Shown here piece by piece: positions 28,630 through 37,485 of a stretch of DNA of 64,000 bases. The notes under the pieces were generated by a model that had not been told where the DNA came from, did no database searches, and worked only from the letters and a program-made list of their open reading frames with translations. The stretch comes from Pseudonocardia halophobica. Lineage in GTDB: Bacteria > Actinomycetota > Actinomycetes > Mycobacteriales > Pseudonocardiaceae. How positions within the stretch are numbered: position 1 is the first letter of the stretch; the number at the start of each line of letters is the position of its first letter. Made by a program: the position numbers and the translations under genes. The DNA is taken from assembly GCF_027922425.1 (NCBI RefSeq), contig NZ_BSFQ01000004.1:298314-362313 (forward strand). Reading direction: 5' to 3'.

Positions 28630-29760
28630 GTGCGTGTGGTCGTCGCTCCCGACTCCTTCGGCGGAACACTGAGCGCGCGGGCCGCGGCCGGCGCCATCGC
28701 GGAGGGCTGGTTGCGCGCCGTCCCCGACGCCCGGATCGACCGCCTCCCGCTGGCCGACGGCGGCACCGGCTTCGTCGACGTCCTGCAGGAACGGCTGGGC
28801 GGGGCTCTGCACGAACCGCAGGTCACCGGCCCGTTCGGCGATCCGGTGACCGCCCCGTGGCTGCAGGTCGGCACGACCGCCTACGTCGAGTCGGCGGCCG
28901 CGTGCGGGCTGCACCACGTGCCCCGGGAACGGCGGACGCCGGACGTGGCGGGCCGTGTCACCACGCGCGGGGTCGGCGAGCTGCTGCGCGCGGCGCGGGC
29001 CGCGGGCTGCACCGAGGCCGTCATCGGGCTCGGCGGCTCGGCCACCACGGACGGCGGCGCGGGCATGCTCGCCGCGCTCGGGGCCGCCCCGCTCGACGCG
29101 TCGGGCGCCGAGCTGCCACCCGGCGGGGCCGACCTGGGGCGGTGCGTGCGGCTCTCCGGCACCCCGGACGTCGGGATGACGCTGGTCGCGGCTGCGGACG
29201 TCGACAACCCGCTGCTCGGCCCGCACGGCGCCGCCGCGGTGTTCGGGCCGCAGAAGGGGGCGGACGAGGGCGCGGTCGCGGCGCTCGACGCCGCCCTGGC
29301 CGTGTGGGCGGACGTCCTCGCGGAGGCGACGGGCCGGGACGTCCGCGACGAGCCCGCCGCCGGAGCCGCCGGCGGCCTGGGGGCGGCGCTGCTGGCGCTC
29401 GGTGCGCGCCGCGAGTCCGGGGCGGGTCTGGTCCGCCGCCTGCTGGGGCTCGACGAGGCGCTCGACGCCGTCGCCGCCGAGGGCGGGCTGGCGATCACCG
29501 GCGAGGGCAGCTTCGACTGGCAGTCGCTGCGCGGGAAGCTCATCACCGCGGTGGCCGGGGCGGCCGCCGAGCGCGGCGTGCCGTGTGTCGTCCTGGCCGG
29601 GCAGGTGAGCGTCGGGCGGCGCGAGGCGGCCGCGGCAGGTGTCGACGCCGCGTACTCGGCCTCGGAGCACGCCGGCGGGATCGAGGCCTCGATGGCCGAT
29701 CCGGCGGGCACGCTGGCGGCACTCGCCGAGCACGTCGCGCGCCGGTGGGGCTCGTCCTGA
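28630..29760 (+). CDS. Glycerate kinase
   Basis: A 376-residue type II glycerate kinase family protein. The GTG at 28630 gives the family N-terminus MRVVVAPDSFGGTLSARAAA. Other motifs are PLADGGTGFVDVL, AVIGLGGSATTDGGAGMLAALG, GPQKGADEGAVAALD and ITGEGSFDWQSLRGK. It phosphorylates glycerate from serine/glyoxylate metabolism. Its start is only 34 bp from the divergent DUF3043 start, so the promoters must overlap. A hairpin follows 11 bp after the stop. Confidence 0.93.
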   Translation: MRVVVAPDSFGGTLSARAAAGAIAEGWLRAVPDARIDRLPLADGGTGFVDVLQERLGGALHEPQVTGPFGDPVTAPWLQVGTTAYVESAAACGLHHVPRERRTPDVAGRVTTRGVGELLRAARAAGCTEAVIGLGGSATTDGGAGMLAALGAAPLDASGAELPPGGADLGRCVRLSGTPDVGMTLVAAADVDNPLLGPHGAAAVFGPQKGADEGAVAALDAALAVWADVLAEATGRDVRDEPAAGAAGGLGAALLALGARRESGAGLVRRLLGLDEALDAVAAEGGLAITGEGSFDWQSLRGKLITAVAGAAAERGVPCVVLAGQVSVGRREAAAAGVDAAYSASEHAGGIEASMADPAGTLAALAEHVARRWGSS

Positions 29761-29771
29761 CCGTCCGGTGA

Positions 29772-29791
29772 CCCGGATCACCCGATCCGGG
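29772..29791 (+). terminator. Hairpin terminator after glycerate kinase
   Basis: An 8-bp perfect stem (29772-29779 with 29784-29791) with a 4-nt loop, 11 bp after the stop. It contains CCGGATC/GATCCGG. Confidence 0.5.
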
Positions 29792-29836
29792 GGCGGCGGA
29801 TTCCCGCAGGCCCCGGAGGGTGTCGGCGGGAGGGCC

Positions 29837-29842
29837 TACTAT
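29837..29842 (+). promoter_or_regulatory. Possible -10 element for the erpA-type gene
   Basis: TACTAT matches a SigA-type -10 hexamer and lies 64 bp before the ATG. No convincing -35 is visible at 16-19 bp upstream, so this rests on one hexamer. Confidence 0.3.
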
Positions 29843-29906
29843 GGGTCGAGGCACGACTCCCGGGTCGCCGGGAACAGTTCCGCCACGTGCGCTGTTGGGA
29901 GAGTTC

Positions 29907-30275
29907 ATGACCGTCGAGAACACCGTCGAGGCCGGCGCCGCCGAGGAGACCCACGGCGTCGAGCTGACCGACAACGCCGCCCTCAAGGCGCGCTCCCTGC
30001 TCGAGCAGGAGGGCCGTGACGACATGCACCTGCGCATCGCCGTGCAGCCCGGTGGCTGCGCCGGTCTGCGCTACCAGCTCTTCTTCGACGACCGTTCGCT
30101 CGACGGCGACCTGTTCCGTGACTTCCACGGCCTCAAGGTCGGCGTGGACCGGATGAGCGCGCCGTACCTGCAGGGCGCGGTCATCGACTTCGTCGACACG
30201 ATCGAGAAGCAGGGCTTCACCATCGACAACCCGAACGCGGGCGGCTCCTGCGCCTGCGGCGACTCCTTCAACTGA
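29907..30275 (+). CDS. erpA: A-type iron-sulfur carrier / insertion protein
   Basis: A HesB/IscA family protein delivering iron-sulfur clusters to apo-enzymes such as LipA. It is 122 residues from ATG 29907 with a GGGAGA-type site. The three cluster-binding cysteines are present: C51 in QPGGCAGLRY, and C115 and C117 in GGSCACGDSFN. The N-terminal 17 residues are a variable acidic lead. The name erpA is by family habit (Rv2204c-type protein). It lies alone between two terminators. Confidence 0.93.
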   Translation: MTVENTVEAGAAEETHGVELTDNAALKARSLLEQEGRDDMHLRIAVQPGGCAGLRYQLFFDDRSLDGDLFRDFHGLKVGVDRMSAPYLQGAVIDFVDTIEKQGFTIDNPNAGGSCACGDSFN

Positions 30276-30290
30276 GTCTCGGCGTCGCGG

Positions 30291-30332
30291 ACCCCCGGGT
30301 CGAGGAAGATCACCTCTTCTTCACCCGGGGGT
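30291..30332 (+). terminator. Hairpin terminator after the erpA-type gene
   Basis: ACCCCCGGGT (30291-30300) pairs perfectly with ACCCGGGGGT (30323-30332) around a 22-nt loop, directly followed by TTTCGTC. It ends 30 bp before the cbhK start. Confidence 0.65.
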
Positions 30333-30356
30333 TTCGTCATGTCTGACGTAAGGTGA

Positions 30357-31340
<984 letters not shown>

Positions 31341-31356
31341 CCCCGACCACACCCCC

Positions 31357-31510
31357 CGAGTCGCGCTCTGGGCTGTGGCGAGTCGCGAGTTCTGGCATCG
31401 CGAGTCGCGAGTTCTGGCACCGCGAGTCGCGAGTTCTGGCACCGCGAGTCGCGAGTTCTGGCACCGCGAGTCGCGAGATCTGGCACCGCGAGTCGGCATC
31501 TTCGGGAGAC
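31357..31510. repeat. 22-bp tandem repeat array C (seven units, opposite orientation)
   Basis: Units start at 31357, 31379, 31401, 31423, 31445, 31467 and 31489, exactly 22 bp apart, the first and last decayed. The core on this strand is CGAGTCGCGAGTTCTGGCAC, the reverse complement of the family in arrays A and B with two consistent changes. It sits between the cbhK stop and a degraded small gene. Confidence 0.95.
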
Positions 31511-31555
31511 CGGCCCGGGGCCGCCGATCCACAGCGCCCGCCCAGCCCCGGCGCC

Positions 31556-31965
31556 GAGCTGGCCCGGGCGACTACGTCGGCGCAGTTCGCGCTGGCCGGG
31601 CGCTCGGCCGTCGAGGGGCTGCACCACCTGCGCGCCGCCCGGACCGCGCTCGCCATGGATCCGGGACCCGAGATCCCCTTGCTCGCGCGACCGGCCCTGG
31701 CGTGGTGCGCGTCGGCGAGCGGGAGTACGCGTCGTCGCCGCAACGGGGCGCGGCCACGCCCTACTACTTCGCGGGCGGCACCGTGCAGGGGCGACAGGTA
31801 CCGGCGGGCTGGTACGCCACGCCCTGGTGGAAGACCGCGCTGCTCGGCGGCGCGGCCGGCCTGGGCGGCGCAGTGCTGTTCGACGCCCTCTTCGACGGGC
31901 CCGGCCATCACCACGGCCCGGGCCCGTTCGACGGATTCGGCGGCCCCTTCGGCCCCGGCTTCTGA
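31556..31965 (+). pseudogene. Frameshifted, 5'-truncated small membrane protein gene
   Basis: From 31556 one frame reads ELARATTSAQFALAGRSAVE and continues to LLARPALAW with strong GC3 codon bias. The bias then moves to the -1 frame from about 31702, reading REYASSPQRGAATPYYFAGG, then AGWYATPWWKTALLGG and a Gly/Pro/His-rich end with a TGA at 31963-31965. The second part alone (GTG 31702, 87 codons) could be a small single-helix protein. Together the parts look like one actinobacterial protein with a frameshift near 31700. No start codon precedes the first part before repeat array C. Confidence 0.5.
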
Positions 31966-31979
31966 CGCACCGGCCGCAG

Positions 31980-32094
31980 CGGCTCGCGGGAGCCCAGGGC
32001 GCGACTCGCGGAAGCCAAGAGCGCGACTCGCGCTGCCGGAACTCGCGACTCGCGCTGCCGGGCCGACTCGCGCTGCTGGAACTCCCGACTCGCG
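31980..32094. repeat. 22-bp tandem repeat array D (six units)
   Basis: CGRCTCGCG cores start at 31980, 32002, 32024, 32046, 32064 and 32086: spacings 22, 22, 22, 18, 22. Same orientation as arrays A and B but more diverged, with one unit shortened by 4 bp. The last core ends 2 bp before the asnB stop codon. Confidence 0.9.
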
Positions 32095-32095
32095 G

Positions 32096-34048
32096 TTACA
32101 GGGTGACGGGGTAGGCGGGCTCGGGGACCTCGGGGGTGATCCGGCGCTCGACGAAGATGCCGTACCAGATCAGGAAGACCAGCAGCGTCCAGATCCGACG
32201 GCTGTGGTCGACGGGCCCCTCGCGGTGGGCGTCGAGCATCGCCTGGACCGCGGGCAGGTCGACCAGGTGGCCGGCCCCCGAGTCCCGGATGATCTCGCGC
32301 GCCCAGGCGTACATCTCGTCCCGCAGCCAGTGCCGGATCGGCACCGGGAAGCCCAGCTTGCGCCGGTTGAGCACGTGCGACGGCACGATCTGCGACAGCG
32401 CCCCGCGCAGCGCGTACTTGGTGGTGCCGCTCGCGCCGCCGGTGATCTTCTGCGCCAGCGGCAGCGCCGAGGCGACCCGGAACACCTCGGGGTCGAGGAA
32501 CGGCACGCGCAGCTCGAGCGAGTTGGCCATGGTCATCTTGTCGGCCTTGACCAGGATGTCGCCGCGCAGCCAGGTGAAGAGGTCGACGTGCTGCATCCGC
32601 GCCACCGGGTCCCACTTCTCCGACGCGGCGTAGTGGGGAGCCGTGACGTCCGTGTGCGAGACCCGCGGGTCGTACTGGCGCAGGATCTCGTGCAGCTGGT
32701 CGTCCCGGAAGATCCGGGCGTTGCCGTAGTAGCGCTCCTCGAGCCGCAGCGAGCCCCGGCGCAGCAGGTCCTTGCCGCGCATGCCTTCCGGCAGCCGGCG
32801 CGACGCCCGCCCGAGCAGCGGCCGCAGCGTGCCCGGCACCTTCTCGAACGGCGACAGCGACAGCGGCTCGCGGTAGATCGTGTAGCCGCCGAACAGCTCG
32901 TCCGCCCCCTCGCCGGACAGCACGACCTTGACGTGCTGGCGGGCCTCGCGGGCGATGAACCACAGCGGGACGAGCGCCGGGTCGGCCACCGGGTCGTCGA
33001 GGTACCAGACGATCAGGGGCAGCGCCTCCATCATCTCGTCCGGCTTGACGGTGCGGACGACGTGCCGGACGCCGATCGCCGCCGCGGACTCGGCCGCGAC
33101 GTCGACCTCGGAGTAGCCCTCGCGCTCGAAGCCGGTGGTGAAGGTGATGAGGTCCGGGTTGTGCTCCTTGGCCAGCGCCGCGATGGCCGTGGAGTCGATG
33201 CCACCGGAGAGGAAGGCGCCCACGGTGACGTCGGCGCGCATGTGCTTGGCCACGGAGTCCCGCAGGACCTCGGTGATCTCGCCGTGCACGATCGCCTCCG
33301 CCTCGGCGCTGGCCGGGGCGTGCGAGGGCAGCGACACGAACTTCGGGTGGAAGTAGCGGTGCTGCACGGGCTGCTGCCCGGCCTTCACCGTGACGTAGGT
33401 CCCGGACTCGACGCGACCGATCGCGCGGTGCAGCGTCTCGGGCTCCGGGACGTACTGCAGGATCAGGTAGTGCTGCAGCGCGGCCGGGTCCAGCTCGTCC
33501 GAGCCGGCGATACCCAGCTCGGGGGCCAGCTCCAGGAGGCTCTTCTTCTCGCTCGCGAACGCGACGCCGGTCGGCCCGGACGCGAGGAACAGCGGCTTGA
33601 TGCCGAACGGGTCCCGCGCGACGAACAGCTGCCGCTCCCGGGCGTCCCAGATCGCGAAGGCGAACATCCCGCGCAGCCGCGTGACGGCCTCGGCGCCCCA
33701 GTGGTGGTACGCCGCGACGACGGCCTCGGTGTCGCCCTCGGTCGCGAACTCCGCGCCCAGCCCGGCGAGCTCCTCGCGCAGCTCGAGGTAGTTGTAGACC
33801 TCGCCGTTGAAGACGATGGTGTACCGGCCCGCGTCCTCGGCGGGTGCCGGCGGCCAGTGCAGCGGCTGGTGGGAGCCCGCCACGTCGATGATGGAGAGCC
33901 GGTTGAAGCCCAGCACCACGTCGTCGTCGTTCCAGGTGCCGCTCTCGTCCGGCCCGCGGTGCCGAGCGCACCTCAGGGCGCCGGCGATGGCATCGGTTCG
34001 GTCGGCCGCGTCAGCGCCGGCGGTCAGCAGTCCCAGCAGTCCGCACAC
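32096..34048 (-). CDS. asnB: Glutamine-hydrolysing asparagine synthetase
   Basis: Makes asparagine from aspartate, ATP and glutamine nitrogen. It is 650 residues from GTG 34048, which puts the nucleophile Cys at position 2 after Met removal (CGLLGLL). The Ntn glutaminase domain has RHRGPDESG, NRLSIID and FNGEVYNYLELREEL. The synthetase domain has the PP-loop LSGGIDSTAIAAL, the aspartyl site SGEGADELFGGY, KADKMTMANSLELRVPFLD and KLGFPVP. Length and position match the mycobacterial gene. Divergent from ctaC across 243 bp. Confidence 0.97.
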   Translation of the reverse strand: MCGLLGLLTAGADAADRTDAIAGALRCARHRGPDESGTWNDDDVVLGFNRLSIIDVAGSHQPLHWPPAPAEDAGRYTIVFNGEVYNYLELREELAGLGAEFATEGDTEAVVAAYHHWGAEAVTRLRGMFAFAIWDARERQLFVARDPFGIKPLFLASGPTGVAFASEKKSLLELAPELGIAGSDELDPAALQHYLILQYVPEPETLHRAIGRVESGTYVTVKAGQQPVQHRYFHPKFVSLPSHAPASAEAEAIVHGEITEVLRDSVAKHMRADVTVGAFLSGGIDSTAIAALAKEHNPDLITFTTGFEREGYSEVDVAAESAAAIGVRHVVRTVKPDEMMEALPLIVWYLDDPVADPALVPLWFIAREARQHVKVVLSGEGADELFGGYTIYREPLSLSPFEKVPGTLRPLLGRASRRLPEGMRGKDLLRRGSLRLEERYYGNARIFRDDQLHEILRQYDPRVSHTDVTAPHYAASEKWDPVARMQHVDLFTWLRGDILVKADKMTMANSLELRVPFLDPEVFRVASALPLAQKITGGASGTTKYALRGALSQIVPSHVLNRRKLGFPVPIRHWLRDEMYAWAREIIRDSGAGHLVDLPAVQAMLDAHREGPVDHSRRIWTLLVFLIWYGIFVERRITPEVPEPAYPVTL

Positions 34049-34291
34049 AGCGAGCAAGTATGGCGGTCCCGGACCGGGGACCCCCGGACGGGTCACGCGG
34101 CACGGCCCCGACCCCCGGGGGCGCGTCGGACCGATCTGCTCGGCTAGTCTCTACGCGTGGTCGAAGGTCCGCCCCGTCCCGGGCGTCCGGACCCTCGGCC
34201 GGACCGGCCGGACCCGAATGGGTTCGTGCTGGTCGGAACGAGGCAAGGGTGTGGTGGGAGCACCACGCGGACGAGGGGAAGGCGGCGGGCA

Positions 34292-35263
34292 GTGAGCCGA
34301 TCGGAGCGCGGCGGCACGACCGTGCGTGGCCGTACCGGGTACGTCCGGGCGGCGAAGCTCGCCGGCCTCGGGCTGCTGACGATTCCGCTCCTGGCCGGGT
34401 GCTCGGTCGAGGAGGTCATCCGCTTCGGGTGGCCGGTGGGCGTCACGCCCGAGTCCGAGCAGATGCGTCACCTGTGGACCTGGTCGGCGATCGCCGCCCT
34501 CGTCGTGGGTGTCATCACCTGGGGCGCAATGTTCTGGGCGGTGGCGTTCCACCGCAAGAAGAAGGGCGACGACGAGTCGGTCCCGCGGCAGACGCAGTAC
34601 AACCTGCCGGTCGAGATCGTCTTCACGGTGATCCCGACGATCATCGTCGCGGTGCTCTTCGGCTTCACGGTCGCCGTGCAGCAGTACGTGGACAAGGACA
34701 AGCCGGCCGACCTGGCGGTCGACGTCACCGGCTTCCAGTGGAACTGGGCCTTCAGCTACCCGGACCAGATCGCGGCCGACGGCAAGCCGGTCGAGACCAT
34801 CGGGACGTCGAACACGATCCCGCTGCTCGTCCTGCCGACGCAGCGGTCGATCGAGTTCACCATCGCGTCCAACGACGTGATCCACAGCTTCTACGTGCCG
34901 GAGTTCCTCTTCAAGCGGGACGTCTTCCCGATCCCGGAGAAGAACGACACGGACAACACCTTCGTGATCGACCGGATCGACCAGGAGGGCGCGTTCGTCG
35001 GCCGCTGCGCCGAGCTCTGCGGCACCTACCACGCGTCGATGAACTTCGAGGTACGCGCCCTGAACCCGGACCTGTACGACCGGTACATCGCGCTCCGCAA
35101 GCAGAGCAACCCGACCACGGGCGTGCCGTACACCGCCCAGGAGGCGCTGGCCACGCTGAACTGCGGCCAGTGGTGCGCCCCGGAGGCCATCACGACCCGT
35201 CCGTTCACCGACCGCGGGCAGCGCGCCCAGGCCGACGCCCAGCCCGTCGCGGCCGGGAACTGA
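34292..35263 (+). CDS. ctaC: Cytochrome c oxidase subunit II
   Basis: Carries the CuA centre that accepts electrons from the cytochrome bcc complex. It is 323 residues from GTG 34292, with an AAGG-containing purine stretch upstream. The signal peptide ends in a lipobox (LLTIPLLAGC), then two membrane helices at about residues 65-90 and 115-135. The periplasmic cupredoxin domain has GFQWNWAF, HSFYVPEFLFKRD and the CuA ligands in CAELCGTYHASM. A helical tail with extra cysteines (LNCGQWCAPEA) follows. It is paired with ctaF 13 bp downstream. Confidence 0.96.
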   Translation: MSRSERGGTTVRGRTGYVRAAKLAGLGLLTIPLLAGCSVEEVIRFGWPVGVTPESEQMRHLWTWSAIAALVVGVITWGAMFWAVAFHRKKKGDDESVPRQTQYNLPVEIVFTVIPTIIVAVLFGFTVAVQQYVDKDKPADLAVDVTGFQWNWAFSYPDQIAADGKPVETIGTSNTIPLLVLPTQRSIEFTIASNDVIHSFYVPEFLFKRDVFPIPEKNDTDNTFVIDRIDQEGAFVGRCAELCGTYHASMNFEVRALNPDLYDRYIALRKQSNPTTGVPYTAQEALATLNCGQWCAPEAITTRPFTDRGQRAQADAQPVAAGN

Positions 35264-35276
35264 GGGAGGACCAGCG

Positions 35277-35675
35277 ATGAAGGTCGAATCCCGGATCTTC
35301 GAGATCTGCACCGCCTTCTTCTTCGTCGCCGCGATCGTCTACACGATCCTGACTCACGAGGCCGTGGGCATCGCCGCGCTGTTCCTCACCGGCGGGCTGT
35401 CGCTGATCATCGGCACGTACTTCCGGTTCGTGTCCCGCCGGCTCGAGGAGCGCCCCGAGGACAACCCGGAGGCCGAGGTCTCCGACGGCGCGGGCGAGGT
35501 CGGCTTCTTCTCGCCCGGCAGCTACTGGCCCATCGCCGTGGCCGCCTGCGCCGCGCTGGTCGGTGTCGGCCTGGCGTTCTTCTTCTGGTGGCTGATCGTG
35601 ATCGCCGGCGTGCTGCTGCTGATCGCGGTCGGCGGGCTGGTCTTCGAGTACCACATCCGCCCCGCGGACCACTGA
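35277..35675 (+). CDS. ctaF: Cytochrome c oxidase subunit IV (actinobacterial type)
   Basis: A small membrane subunit of the actinobacterial aa3 oxidase. It is 132 residues with GGAGGA 9 nt before the ATG. It starts MKVESRIFEICTAFFFVAAIVYTI (in parts: MKVESRIFEICTAFF, VAAIVYTI), has about four membrane helices and a polar loop with RRLEERPEDNPEAEV in the middle. It is the usual partner downstream of ctaC. The ctaE-qcrCAB genes found nearby in mycobacteria are not present here. Confidence 0.95.
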   Translation: MKVESRIFEICTAFFFVAAIVYTILTHEAVGIAALFLTGGLSLIIGTYFRFVSRRLEERPEDNPEAEVSDGAGEVGFFSPGSYWPIAVAACAALVGVGLAFFFWWLIVIAGVLLLIAVGGLVFEYHIRPADH

Positions 35676-35684
35676 GTTCCCGCT

Positions 35685-35721
35685 CGACGGCGCCGGTTCC
35701 CCTCGGGGTCCGGCGCCGTCG
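35685..35721. terminator. Bidirectional hairpin terminator
   Basis: A perfect 12-bp stem CGACGGCGCCGG / CCGGCGCCGTCG (35685-35696 with 35710-35721) with a 13-nt loop, between the convergent ctaF and GNAT genes. Confidence 0.75.
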
Positions 35722-35736
35722 GCGTTCTCGGGTCGT

Positions 35737-36231
35737 TCAGAGGGTGCGGTGCATGATGTGCAGCCCGACCAGCCCGTCCCGCGGGTGCCGGAAGGCCTCG
35801 GGCACCGTCCCGACGATCGCGAAGCCGAGCGACTCCCACAGCCGGACCGCCCGGACGTTCGACGCCACCACCGCCGAGAACTGCATGGCCCGGTAGCCGC
35901 GGCGCCGCGCCTCGTCGAGCGTGAACTCGGCCAGCGCCCGGCCGATGCCGCCGCCGGCCCGGTCCGGGTCCACCATGAACCCGGCGTTGGCGACGTGGTC
36001 GCCGAGACCGGGCTGCACGGGCTTGAGCAGGGCCGTGCCGACGACGGCGTCGTCCCGCTCGGCGACGAGCGTGACCGCTGGCGGCGGGGGCATCCACAGG
36101 GCCCGGGCCTGCTCCTCGGAGGTGCCGGGCTCCCAGGTGTAGGTGTCGCCGGCCGCGACGACGCGATGCCAGATCGGCCAGATCGCGGCCCAGTCCTGCG
36201 GCTCCGCGACCCGGAGCGTCACGTCAGCCAC
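35737..36231 (-). CDS. GNAT family N-acetyltransferase
   Basis: A 164-residue acetyltransferase. GTG 36231 gives VADVTLRVAEPQDWAAIWPIW; a GTG 9 bp downstream would also keep the domain. The acetyl-CoA motif is GFMVDPDRAGGGIGRALAEF and the fourth-strand region is YRAMQFSAVVASNVRAVRLWESLGF. Layout resembles phosphinothricin-acetyltransferase-like GNATs (TWEPGTSEEQ). Substrate unknown. Its start overlaps the stop of the acyl-CoA dehydrogenase by 8 bp, so the two genes are coupled. Confidence 0.88.
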   Translation of the reverse strand: MADVTLRVAEPQDWAAIWPIWHRVVAAGDTYTWEPGTSEEQARALWMPPPPAVTLVAERDDAVVGTALLKPVQPGLGDHVANAGFMVDPDRAGGGIGRALAEFTLDEARRRGYRAMQFSAVVASNVRAVRLWESLGFAIVGTVPEAFRHPRDGLVGLHIMHRTL

Positions 36232-37381
36232 GGGCCGCCGGGCCGAGCGCGTCACGCGCGATGATGACCTGCTGGATCTGGCTGGTGCCCTCGTAGATCC
36301 GGAACAGCCGGACGTCCCGGTAGAAGCGCTCCACCGGCACCCCGCGCATGTACCCGGCGCCGCCGTGCACCTGCACCGCCCGGTCGGCCACCCGTCCCAC
36401 CATCTCGGAGCAGAAGTACTTCGCGGCGGCCGGCCCGGCGATCTTGTCCGTGCCGGCGTCGAACGCCTTGGCGGTCTCCAGCACCAGCGCGCGCCCGGCG
36501 TAGTAGTCGGTGACCGAGTCCGCGACCAGACCCTGGATCAGCTGGAACCGGGCGATCGGCGCGCCACCCTGCTCGCGGGTCTTCGCGAACTCGGTGGTCT
36601 CGTGGACCAGCCGGGCGGCCATGCCCGCACACACCGCGGCGATGTGCAGCCGGCCGTGGGCGAGGCACTTCGCGGCGATCCGGAAGCCCTGGTCGACGCC
36701 CTTGTCGCCGCCGACGACGTTGTCGTGCGGGACGCGGACGTCGTCAAGGTGCACGTCGGCGGTCCAGGCGCCGGCTTGCCCCATCTTCTTGTCCTTCGGC
36801 CCGATCGACAGCCCCGGCGTGTCCTTGGGCACCAGGAAGGTGGAGATGCCGCGGTTGCCCTTGGCCTCCGGGTTGGTCCGGGCGAAGACCATGATCACGT
36901 CGGCGACGGGGGAGTTGGTGATGTACCGCTTCGACCCGTTGATCACCCAGTGGTCGCCGTCCGGCTTCGCGGTCGTGGCCAGCGCCGACGGGTCGGAGCC
37001 GGCGTCGGCCTCGGTGAGCCCGAACGAGGCCGTGACCTCGCCCGACGCCAGCCGCGGCAGCCAGGCCTTCTTCTGCTCCTCGGTGGCACCCTCCAGCAGC
37101 ACGTGCCCCGCGATGCCGTTGTTCGTGCCGAACAGCGACCGCAGCGCCGGGGTGGTCCAGCCCAGCTCCATGGCCAGCTGCACCTCCTCGTACGCGGAGA
37201 GCCCCAGCCCGCCGTACTGCTCGGGGATGGTGAAGCCGTAGAGGCCCATCTCCTTGCACTGCGTGACGATCCGCTCCGGGATGACGTCCTGCTCGTCGAT
37301 CTGCTCCTCGAGCGGCACGACCTCGGTGCGGATGAAGTCCCGCACGGATTCCAGCACGTGTGTCAGGTCGTCGGCGTCCAC
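36224..37381 (-). CDS. Acyl-CoA dehydrogenase
   Basis: A 385-residue FAD enzyme that desaturates acyl-CoA at the alpha-beta bond. Signatures are QYGGLGLSAYEEVQLAMELGW, ASFGLTEADAGSDPSAL binding FAD, RYITNSPVADVIMVFAR, VHGGAGYMRGVPVERFYRDV, and RLFRIYEGTSQIQQ with the catalytic Glu region of the short-chain group. GTG start at 37381. Co-transcribed with the GNAT downstream. The chain length of its substrate cannot be read from sequence. Confidence 0.95.
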   Translation of the reverse strand: MDADDLTHVLESVRDFIRTEVVPLEEQIDEQDVIPERIVTQCKEMGLYGFTIPEQYGGLGLSAYEEVQLAMELGWTTPALRSLFGTNNGIAGHVLLEGATEEQKKAWLPRLASGEVTASFGLTEADAGSDPSALATTAKPDGDHWVINGSKRYITNSPVADVIMVFARTNPEAKGNRGISTFLVPKDTPGLSIGPKDKKMGQAGAWTADVHLDDVRVPHDNVVGGDKGVDQGFRIAAKCLAHGRLHIAAVCAGMAARLVHETTEFAKTREQGGAPIARFQLIQGLVADSVTDYYAGRALVLETAKAFDAGTDKIAGPAAAKYFCSEMVGRVADRAVQVHGGAGYMRGVPVERFYRDVRLFRIYEGTSQIQQVIIARDALGPAARG

Positions 37382-37437
37382 CGCTGCTCCTCTCGTTCCC
37401 TCACCACCGACGCTACTTCAGCGCTGACGGATCGCTC

Positions 37438-37485
37438 CGCAGGCTCCGCTCAGCGTTGATGCGAGCTCGCAGGCTCCGCTCAGCG
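37438..37485. repeat. Two 18-bp direct repeats
   Basis: CGCAGGCTCCGCTCAGCG occurs at 37438-37455 and again at 37468-37485, 30 bp apart. The second copy overlaps the stop codon of the O-methyltransferase gene. Confidence 0.85.

Noticed and set aside
31357..31510. Apparent repetitive proteins with SREFWHRE- or ATRGARTRDSR-type peptides
   Set aside because: These are translations of the 22-bp array in open GC-rich frames. They lack ribosome-binding sites, and equally open frames exist on both strands.
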